A stretch of DNA of 64,000 nt, taken from Mycteria americana. Taxonomy: Eukaryota > Chordata > Aves > Ciconiiformes > Ciconiidae. The notes beneath the pieces were generated by a model that ran no database searches, had not been told where the DNA came from, and was given only the letters and a program-made list of their open reading frames with translations. Positions 55,242 to 64,000 of this stretch are shown here, piece by piece. A program made the position numbers and the translations under genes. Position 1 is the stretch's first letter. Each line of letters starts with the position of its first letter. The stretch lies in assembly GCF_035582795.1 (NCBI RefSeq), contig NC_134365.1:220737887-220801886 (forward strand), read 5' to 3'.

Positions 55242-57617
55242 ATATCCCTTCCCTGCCAGCCAGTTTTGCAGGCTGGGTGAGCGCGGTGGCACGAAGGGGA
55301 GATTTGGGGCAGTAAATACGTGGTCGCACCCATTTTTCCTCTATTTTTTCACCTTTTCTCTTTACATTGTACTGGGAGCCAGTTTGCCTCAGCCTGGATG
55401 CACTGGGACGGATGGGAGAGGTGTGTCGGGAGGAATTGCTGGAGGAGAGGGACCTCTAGCCCCCCATGCATGGAGCGATGCAGGGCTCGGTGGCTCTCTC
55501 CCCTTATCCGTGGTGGGTGAAAGGTGCAAGATGCCCCCAAAGGTCCTGAGCCAAGCAGCCCTGGAGGGCAAGCACAGGCTGGAGCCAGCAGCCGCTGGGA
55601 ACGGGACTGTTTGGGCTAAGGGAAAGGCTGATTAGAGCTGCTCAAGGCCCTCAGAAAGCTGACCTTGCTGCAGCAGCGAGGGTGAGGAGCTGGAGCAGAG
55701 GGCCCAGCTCGGACATCCCACCACCCATGGGACCCGCTCTGCTCCCGATTGCTGAGGCCAAGCAGCCCAGCATCCGTTTTTGCTGGGATTGCTGGAGACT
55801 TAGTGATTTGAGGGCATTTGTGGTTGCCTGAGACCCCCTTCAAGCCTTGGTCAGCAATGCTTTTTGGGAACGAGGTGACTGGTGGGCCTCTGCATCCCCC
55901 AAAACTGCCTGGGACCCCCCAAAGCCCCACTGCTCGAGCACCGGTGGCACTTTGTGCTCAGAGCCACATGGCTGACAACCATCACACCCCCTCTGAACAC
56001 CTTCCAGGAAAGCACTGAGCTTCAGCCCTTTGACTCTCCCACCCAGAGCAACCTTCCCTGCCCCGCGCCCTTCTTCACCCCATGTCCATGGTGTTGGTGA
56101 GGTGTGAGATGCCCTTGTGGGACAGAAAGTAGAAAATAGGACAGAAAGTAGGTGCCTCTTCATGCCACAAATCCTTCTCCAACCTTCACTTAACCGAGTA
56201 GTTTCTCACCAGCCCCGTATTTCACTTGCTTTTTCCCCAAACTGAATGCAACCTTGGCTCTTTGTGTTCAGCCTTTCACTTAAGCCACCAACCTCCAAAC
56301 TTGAGGGTTACCTTGGTGCAACCAAGGAGGATAATTGCCATCAATGGCAGCAGCCACAGAGGTGCCATAGCCTGGGGAGGAAATATCTAAAGCGAAGCAG
56401 GCATGAGAGGCATTTCTGTGCTGTACACAGATCCGGGTATCACACCCATCCTTCCAGCTCCAACTCCATCCTTATCCTCATCTTACTTTCTATGAGTGCC
56501 AGATGTTCTGAGCAAACGTTCTCCAGAACAGTGGTTATGGAAATTGGGACCTAATTCTCTCAAAAGCCTCAAAGTTGATGTTTCCCACAGCCTGGAGAAT
56601 ATTTTTAAGGTGACTGGGATGGAGAACCTGGCTTGGCAGAGCACCTGGGTAAGTACGGATCCCTCTCTGGGGGAAAGAGGGGGTCACCTGGCCTGGTTTC
56701 AGCAGGTAAATGTCAACCATGGGAGTGTGAGAGGAGTCCCTAGCATCAGAGAGGAGAATATTTCCAAAAGACAGTTGATGCCATCTCCAGGGACGCAAGG
56801 TGAATTGTCCTCTGGAGGTAGCTGGTTCTCCCCATGGTCTATAGAAGCAGCCTCGAGACTCAACCATGGACCTTTTAAAACACATCTGGACTCATGAAAC
56901 TGAAATTAGCCATCTAGGATGGATGTCCACCCCGTGTAGCTACCCAGTCTCTCTATCGGGAGGGATGTAGGTGCTTCCCAGTGTTATTCATCTCCAGCTG
57001 TGCCTGTGCTGCCTCTCCAAAACAGTTGGAAAGGCGCCCATCTCCAAGCGGAGCAGGTCGAGCAGCTGCCATGCCCAGATGTTTCTCCAGGAGCAGCCCC
57101 CTCCCTCGCCTCATGAGAGCACTAACATCTCTGCCAGCTGTGCTAACATCTGGACTTTGCTATCCTGCAGGAGCACCTGCTTCGGTGGACAGAAGTTCAT
57201 CCGCTTCAGCCAGAGCTTTTATCTCTGATCTAATGACAAACACATGGCGCTCACGCTCCGCAGCACATCGGGAGGTTGTCTGGGATTTACTGGGGAGGGA
57301 GGAGGAAGATGATGAGCTCACCGTGTCCTCGCAAGGCCACTGCATGGAGCAAAGCAGCCCTGCCTGCACTCCCGATGTGCACTATGGTAGGGGGGAGAAA
57401 GCCTCATGTGAGGGCTTGGAAGGGGCTGCCATTAGCAGCCCCTCCACCTTGTAAAGGAGTAGACAGAGCCCGGGACAGGCACATCCTCATTACACCAAAC
57501 TGTGGCTTCAAGGACTTTCCTGGTCACCTCCCGAGCACAGGAGAGACTACCACCTTCCCACACAAAGTGGACAGGGTTTATTTCCTAAGGGTGTCCTCTC
57601 CTCCCTTCCCTTCCACA

Positions 57618-58300
57618 AAATGGCTGAGGCAGGCAGGGACCTCTGGAGACCATCTAGTCCAACCACACGCTCAAGCAGGGTGATCGGGAGTGAGTTGCCC
57701 AAGGCCATGTCAAGATGGGTTCTGAGCATCTCCAGGGATGGAGGCTCCACAACCTCAACTGGCAACCTGTGCCAGTGCTTGACCGCCCTCACAGTAGCAA
57801 AATCATTTTCTTATATTTAAACAGGATTTCTTGTGTTTCAGTTTGTGCCCATTACCCCCTGTCCTGTCACTGGGCACCACTCAGAAGACGCTGGCTCCAT
57901 TTTCTTTATTCCCACCCCATCAGGTATTTGATAAGATCCCCCCCAGTCTTCTCGTCTCCAGGCTGAACAGTCCCAGCTCTCTCAGCCTTTCCTCACACAA
58001 AAGATGCTCCAGTCTCTTCTTCATCTTCATGGCCATTCACTGGACTCAGTCCAGTATGTTCACATCCTTCTCGTGCTGGGGAGTCCAGAAGCCCACCAGG
58101 ACACCCAAGTCCTGCTCTGCAGAACTACTTTCCAGCCTGTGCTGGTGCCTGGGGTTAGTCCTCCCTAGGGGCAGGACTTTCCGTTTCCATTGATTGAACT
58201 CCATGAGGTTCCTCTCTGCCCCTTTCTCCAGCTTGGCCGGGTCCCTCTGGATGGCAGCACATCCATCGGGTGCATCAGCCACTCCTCCCAGTTTTCACTT
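57618..58300 (-). mobile_element. CR1 LINE fragment, minus strand, ~680 bp
   Basis: Long reverse-orientation copy. It begins GGCAGGGACCTCTGGAGACC with ATCTAGTCCAACCACACGCT, continues through CTCTCAGCCTTTCCTCACAC and CACTGGACTCAGTCCAGTAT, and reaches CCATTGATTGAACTCCATGA and GGGTCCCTCTGGATGGCAGC. It represents the CR1 subfamily with a long non-coding 3' region rather than the RT-bearing type at 36545. Interrupted by many substitutions. Confidence 0.92.
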
Positions 58301-61300
58301 TTCCTTTCGTCAGGGCTTCCTAAAGGACAGGGAACCATGGGGCACCCCTGGGCTGGCAGGGCAGGGGACTTTCCAGCCAGGACCCATCCCGCCATCCCCA
58401 AGAAAGGTGAGTAGGGCAGACCTGGAGAGGGGACAGCTGGGGGAAGCTTCCAGCACCAGGCAAGTTCATGGTGATGAGGCAGGTCTGAGGCCAAGCATCA
58501 ATCCATGGGAGCCCATGGCCAGGCAGGGCTGGGCCATGGTGGGGCTGGAGACACCTACGGTGTTGCTGGGGCAGGGACTGATGGCCCTGGGCTGAGCTGA
58601 AATGGGGGTCCTGGGTCCATGGGCAGGATGGGGTGACACCCTGGGGGAGGCTGGGCAGGGCATTTAAAGCAAATTAGTGTCCTCAAGCCCCCAGCACTCA
58701 TCTCTTCTCTCCTAAGTGGCCAGGACTGATCACAAGGAAGAGGGAGCAGACAGGATGGATGGTGCAGGATGGACATGGACATGGTGTGGGCCTCTTGAAA
58801 ATATGGCTAGTGAGCATTGGTCATCTGCTTAAGATCATAATAGCTGTGAGGTTGGGGAGGGTCAAGAAGAGGTTTTCACTCCTGATTTGGGCCATGGAAA
58901 GTTTCATGGAGGCTTTGGCTCAGTTTCTCTCCTCCCGCAGCACCAGCTCCAGCTGAGGCGAGAGTGGCTCCATGCAAAGAGACGTCGTGGCCCAAGGTGA
59001 TGGACATCTCATTTCTGCTAGGGATTTTCCATTGTCTTTAGATATTTGTCTTGCAAACAGGCACAGGAGACGCTTCCCCTCCTTAGCACATGGTCGGCAC
59101 CATCAAAGCGAAGGACCTGTCTCAGCCAGAACCTTGGGGCAGTCTCACCCTGTCTGATCTCCAGCCCTGACACTCACGAGGGCTCTGGGCAGGCTACGAG
59201 GGATGAAAGCGGTTTGGTTCCCCATTGTCCTTGTATAGGAATTCGGATGGAAACAAATTTGTAAGAAGCTAGCCAAAAGGAAATACTCTGCGAGAGAGGT
59301 CAAAGCAGATTTTAATAAATGTTTACAAACTGCCCACCAGCCAAGAGCGGGAATAAAGAGGGAAATAACTATAGAAAAGGACAGGTTTACTATTTAAAGC
59401 TTCTTGAATCATTCCTACCCAAAAGAACAATCGACTCTTACTCATTTTACTTGAAAATAGAGACCTTTGGGAATCTGCAGGACAGGGCTGCATCATGCCA
59501 TGCAGGAGCAGGCGAGACGTGTGGCGTGTGGAAGAGGGACCTTCCCAAATCCGGGACAGGGTCTGTGTCCCTGAGGTACTCGTGTGCCTCTCAGGGACAA
59601 GGTTTTTCTTCTCAGAGGTATTCCTCCATAGCAGGGATGTCCTGCTGAATCCGCTCTGCTTGAGGAGCAGAGGTCCTGCACACCAGAGCTGGGGAGGGGA
59701 GAAATTTTTCACCTGCTCCAGCTGAATTTAGAGAGGAGACCCATCCGGAGCCTTCTCCAGGACCATGTGGATTTTAACACGGAACAATTCCCAAAGCTCG
59801 GCTGAGGGCTCTGCTTTTGTGCTTGCCTTGGCGCAGGGCCAACGCGTGAGTCATAAATCGCTTGCTGTTTGTTTAATGTACCAATTCCGGCTCTATCGAA
59901 TCTCTAAGAGGGAAGTTAATTCATAAGCCAAATCAATATTAACTGCCTGAGGAAGAGGAGGGAGAGAAGGAGAAACCAGCCGGTTCAGCGTTACCACCAC
60001 ACCAGTGAGTCGTTTCGCGTTGCCTGCTGGTGTGAACACATCTTCCTCACTCAACGGTCCTGGGACGATGTGACAGTGCTAGGACCTATGTGACAGTCCT
60101 AGGGCCTACGTGGACATCGTTGTCCTCTCCAAGCCCTGCGTGATACCTACAAAGACTTTCTGGGGACGTAAGGGAGGAACACAACCCACTGGAGACATCT
60201 GCTTGGAAGATGCCCAAAGAAATCAGCCTGTCTGCACACAGGTCCCAACACCCTGAAGAACGAGTTGGTGACGTCTCTGATACCTGGGAGCTCTCCTATA
60301 TTAATGCCTGGCAAGCGATGAGCATGCAGAGGAGGGAGGAGCGGGGCTGGCCTGCTGAAATGCAGAGCAAGGAAGAGGGAGAAGAGCCAACGGAGGAACA
60401 CGTCCAGGAGCTGGCAGGGTGGGAGCCAAGCCCTTGGGCTGTCCCGGTTGTTTGCAGACATAAAAACCTTATGCACGCATGAAGACTATGGAGGTAAGTG
60501 CTGTCTCTGGAGGTTGTGAACTACCAACCTGGGAATGGCCAAAACGGATCATTGCTGTGTTGACTCACGGGCCATGTGGTGCCTCTAAAATACCCAAGAC
60601 TGGGGCATTTGGACGCTCACCCAGGAAGAGATCGACCACATGGGATGCAGCTCAGCCCTTACACTGGGACTGAGCAGAGAGGCACGTTCAAGCGTGCCAA
60701 GGTGAGATGAGATCGCAAGGTGTGTCATGCCCAAAGGTCTTGGTTAGCCAAGAGTTGTTTGCACCTGCTTTTACCCCGGTGGAGAAAACCAGCATTTCCT
60801 CTGATGTCTGTGTTAAAAACCAGATGTCAAGGTGCCCGGAAAAAAGCGATTTAATGACATAGTTAATTGCAGCCGTCTGGTTGCAGCCTGTCCCCTTGGC
60901 CTCTGGAAGACAAGGTCCTGTTGACTGCTAATACATTGTGCTCAGAACCATGCGTCTCGGGCACGGAGTCCACCACAAAACATTTTAGAGAAGGTCCCAT
61001 GGCTCTTTCTCCAGCCACCCTGCTGAGATGAACCAGTTTGGACCAAACAGGTCCAAGCCCACCAGCTGCTGCAATTGCAGTTGGTCTTGAAGGCAACATA
61101 GCACCTTCATCTCCCCCTCCAATGGAGATTCGGAGTACCCCACACTCACGTCCCCGTGCGGGAGATTCTCCTTGAACCTTCCTGGAAGCCCAACCAGCTT
61201 CTTGTCCATGATTCCTGTTATTTTTCTGGTTTTATTTTAATCCCATGTTTGTTATTGTTCAGTTTTCCTTTGAATAAATTTTTATGAGTACCCAAGAATA

Positions 61301-61617
61301 GAAGATCATGTCAAATAATAACAGGAAGGAAGTGAGAACGCTTAGGATTACTGGATATGTTAAATTAAACCTATTTCACACTTTTTTTTTCCTGTTTATG
61401 CTAAAGACCTGTCCGGGCCTTTATCCCTAAAGTTTATGTTAGAGCAGCGGCCACCCGGCTGAGATCAGGGTGGCCGCTGCTTGGTTTGTCGGGCGTGGAA
61501 GGAGAGGAACCCAGCCACTGGCAGCTCCTAGCCTCAATAAAGGGGTTTAAAATGCTGTATGTCTGTCTTTCCCTGAGCCTGGCACTGGGTCTAAGCTGTC
61601 TGGCAGTGTCCACATGA
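58301..61617. other. Intergenic stretch, no gene seen
   Basis: Unique DNA. The block at about 59850-59945 is repeat-free, AT-rich and dense in homeodomain-like words (GTTAATTCATAAGCC, CAATATTAAC), a plausible conserved non-coding element. A ~22 bp duplicated TATGTGACAGTCCTAGG-type segment lies at 60065-60112. No gene recognised. Confidence 0.4.
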
Positions 61618-61958
61618 CAAAAAAAAAGAATAAATTGGAATAGAATAAATAGAATAGAGTAGGATAGGATAGAATAGAACAGAATAGAACTGAATAGGAT
61701 AGGATAGCATACAATACAATGCAATACAATACAATAAAATGAAATAAAATGAAATAAAATGAAATAAAATGGAATAAAATAAAACCTAATCTAATCTAAT
61801 CTAATAAAATAAAATAAAATAAAATAAAATAAAATTAATATAATATAATATAATATAATATAATATAATATAATAAGATATAATAAGATATAATAAGAGA
61901 TAATAAGATATAATAAGAGATAATAAGATATAATAAAATAAAATATAGTAAAATAAAA
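61618..61958. repeat. AT-rich pentanucleotide array (GAATA / AAAAT / TAATA units)
   Basis: Consecutive sub-blocks of five-base units: GAATA/GGATA (61625-61720), ATACA (61710-61735), GAAATAAAAT (61738-61785), TAATC (61787-61805), AAAAT (61806-61835), TAATA (61837-61873), then a ~10 bp TAATAAGATA higher-order unit to about 61935. The five-base frame is kept while the unit changes. Confidence 0.93.
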
Positions 61959-64000
61959 CCAAACCTTACTTGCAGGAAAAAGGATTAAAAAATATGCACA
62001 TTAGAGCGGCTGATACCCTGCAAAAAGGGTAGCGCACAGCACGCTGGGCCATGTTGGGAGTCAAGTTGCCCGCTGCTGCCTGCGTTGCCGGAGCAGAGCG
62101 CTGCCCGCGCTGCCTGCCGGCACACGCAAGCGCAAGGGGAACGAGCTGGCCTTGTTTGCCTTCAGCTTCCCCTCCTCCCTCCCCGCCGATGTGCAGAACT
62201 TTGCTGCTGCCTTGGTTTTGCAACACATCCCCGACAGGACAGACCTGCTTGAACATTTTTGGCTTGGGCAGGACTCGGGCGTCCCGGGCGGCACAGGATG
62301 GGCAGGTTGAGGGCAGGAGGGCCCTGCCTGCTGATCCAGGAGGCTTCACCCATAGCAGACACGGGGTACAACCCTCCATTTGAGGGTCCTGGAGAATCTT
62401 CTAGGTGTGTGCTGGAAACTGGGCATTCGCCCTTTTGTGCAACTGGGGAAACTGAGGCACGGAGTGGGATCGTCACAGCATTGCCCCAGGAGCGCCCTGG
62501 TCCAACGTCTTGCTCCCAGCAGCGATGGGCACAGACCTCCTTGCTCAGGATGGTCTTAAACCCCCCAAGGGTGTATTTGACCTCTACATCAGCATCTCCT
62601 GAGCATTCGTGACCATCTCCTGGCCACGCTCCTGTGCCAGACGGGCACCCAAATACCACCCTCCCTTCCTGCGGCACCCAAAACCCCAAACACGGTGCTG
62701 CAAGCCACCACATCGAAAGAGAAGGTGCAGCAACCATGCCCGGTTTTGCCCAAACCAAGACAGTTGATGGCCAGGACCCCCCAGGGTTGTATTTTCCTTG
62801 TTTGTACAAGGCAAATGTACAGGATTGTATTTTCCTTGTTTGTACCTTGTTCCCCCCGGTGTTTGTACAAAACGTCTGGGCACCGGCCCTGCTCTGAGGT
62901 TTGTTTAGAAGATGCTGCCAAGGGTAATGCTGCTCCGAGCACCGCTGTATGAGGACCATGTCCCTGCAAAAATTCAGTCCATCCTGGGAAGCTACTCCTG
63001 TCCCCCTCCTTATCCTGGGCACCGAGCTGGCCCCAGACCCTTAATTCTTGCTCCTATAGGGGTAATGTTGCCCATAATCCAAAGCAAAACCTATAGCAAG
63101 CCCCAGGTGGGTTTGCTGGAGCTTCGAGCCCTTCTCTGCTTGCAGAAAAGGGGATGTGAGGGGTTTCCTGTTGGATTGGGTGGGGAGAAAAAGATGGGAA
63201 TTGTCCCCATTTGAGGATGGAGAATGTGAAATGGTCCCTCTGCGGGGATGCTCCCACTAAAGCCTCCAGCAAGTCGTGCTCAGTCATCTCCCAGCAAGCA
63301 GCGCAGAATAACCTGTTATCCATAAATCGAGGATTATTAATATCAGGGATATCTCCAAAATCTTCCTATAAAATGTTACCATCACATTTGGTTTAGCTGA
63401 GTAGAAACCTCAAGCACTGGTGGGGTTTTTTTGCCCACCCATAAGTGGCAGAAGAGAAAACTTGGGTCTAAATTTCATCTTGTTTCTGTAATTCTGCTCT
63501 TTTCTAGAAAAAAAGCAGTTTCTTTCATACAAGAAAGAGACAAATTCTTGGAATAAAAAAAACCCACTTGGGACGCAGCTTCCCCTTTCATCTTCTTCAA
63601 GGGCATGGTGTGATCTTCTGAGAAGCAGAACCAAAAGGGAGAAGCGAGGACACGTGAGTTGTTTCACACAGAAAACTTCGTTGATGATGCCAGACATGAA
63701 ACAGATGTTTTTTTCCCAAAATAAATGTCCAGTTTGTTTGCCTTTAAAATGGAAGGGACAGGACACTGTGGCTTAAATATTTGCTGCGGTGGTTGGGTGT
63801 GATGGACCCATCTGCAAGCAAAAGAGAACCAGCCCAAGAGTTGAGCAGGACACTGCATGCTCCTGGGAAGTGAATGGTCCATGCTCTGAGTTTTAATTCC
63901 TGGAGGGTCCCTATGGGAGATGCCTCATGCCTGGGTGTTATTTTGGCTGCTCGAGTCCCCAGGGTCCCCACGGCATCCTCACAGCCCTTGGTGAGGGGAT
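61959..64000. other. Intergenic stretch, no gene seen
   Basis: Unique DNA. 62040-62320 is locally GC- and CpG-enriched. A 21 bp direct repeat (TTGTATTTTCCTTGTTTGTA) occurs near 62786 and again near 62825. The 286-codon minus-strand frame (62162-63022) has no recognisable motif. Confidence 0.4.

Larger units (their letters stand above)
51543..57617. other. Intergenic stretch, no gene seen
   Basis: Six kilobases of unique DNA with a 12 bp inverted repeat at 51900-51942 and a 17 bp tandem repeat at 55174-55241, listed separately. No recognisable exon. A perfect donor-like GTAAGT occurs at about 56649 without a convincing frame. Confidence 0.4.

Noticed and set aside
60479..60500. Short ATG frame ending in a perfect donor (ATGGAG then GTAAGTG), possible first exon
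   Set aside because: Perfect donors occur by chance at this rate; another sits at about 56649. There is no CpG island, family similarity or matching acceptor frame.
62162..63022. 286-codon minus-strand frame
   Set aside because: Contains a short direct repeat and no recognisable motif. Opposing frames are also open, and there is no start or splice support.
1..64000. CRISPR arrays, operons, tRNA/rRNA genes, P2RY6
   Set aside because: Tandem arrays here have no spacer structure, and no cloverleaf or rRNA sequence was recognised. No second P2Y receptor frame with TM motifs occurs in the window.

Overview
The window looks like vertebrate nuclear DNA, almost certainly from a bird. At least twelve CR1 (chicken repeat 1) LINE fragments carry the avian-style octamer tail (ATTCTATG repeats). 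Genes are spliced and sparse, CpG islands are present, and the one complete coding exon is a vertebrate G-protein-coupled receptor. A turtle or crocodilian would also carry CR1, so 'bird' is an inference from repeat type and compactness.

Two genes are recognisable. On the minus strand at the left edge is the first coding exon of FCHSD2: a start codon with strong context, seven codons reading MQPPPRK, then a consensus splice donor. The rest of the gene lies off the left end. On the plus strand, 38545-39621 is a complete 358-residue coding exon for the P2Y nucleotide receptor P2RY2. Human 11q13.4 carries the same pair in the same divergent orientation (FCHSD2 minus, P2RY2 plus, then P2RY6), so synteny supports both calls. 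No P2RY6 coding exon is visible downstream in this window.

Layout: 1-640 is the GC-rich FCHSD2 promoter, 5' UTR and exon 1. From 640 to 2160 is a striking G-rich minisatellite built on ~10/20 bp units with recurrent GTGCAC. From 2160 to 29500 is intergenic DNA with CR1 fragments, a 315 bp two-block pyrimidine pentamer array, a telomere-like patch, a 187 bp tandem duplication and a possible exon-like reading frame at 24.55 kb. From 29560 to 30420 is a second CpG island with a splice donor, the best candidate for the P2RY2 promoter and non-coding first exon. The inferred P2RY2 intron runs from 30265 to 38540 and contains the longest CR1 copy, with reverse-transcriptase sequence. P2RY2 and its 3' UTR follow. 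From about 42 to 64 kb there is intergenic DNA with CR1 copies, a 300-codon reading frame of unknown meaning at 50.6 kb, and an AT-rich pentamer array at 61.6-62.0 kb.

I see no bacterial-style system, CRISPR array, operon, tRNA or rRNA, and no clearly viral element. The most interesting items are the promoter-flanking G-rich minisatellite, the loss of the integrin-binding RGD motif in P2RY2 (MGD here), the two-block pentamer array, and the unassigned reading frames at 24.55 and 50.6 kb.
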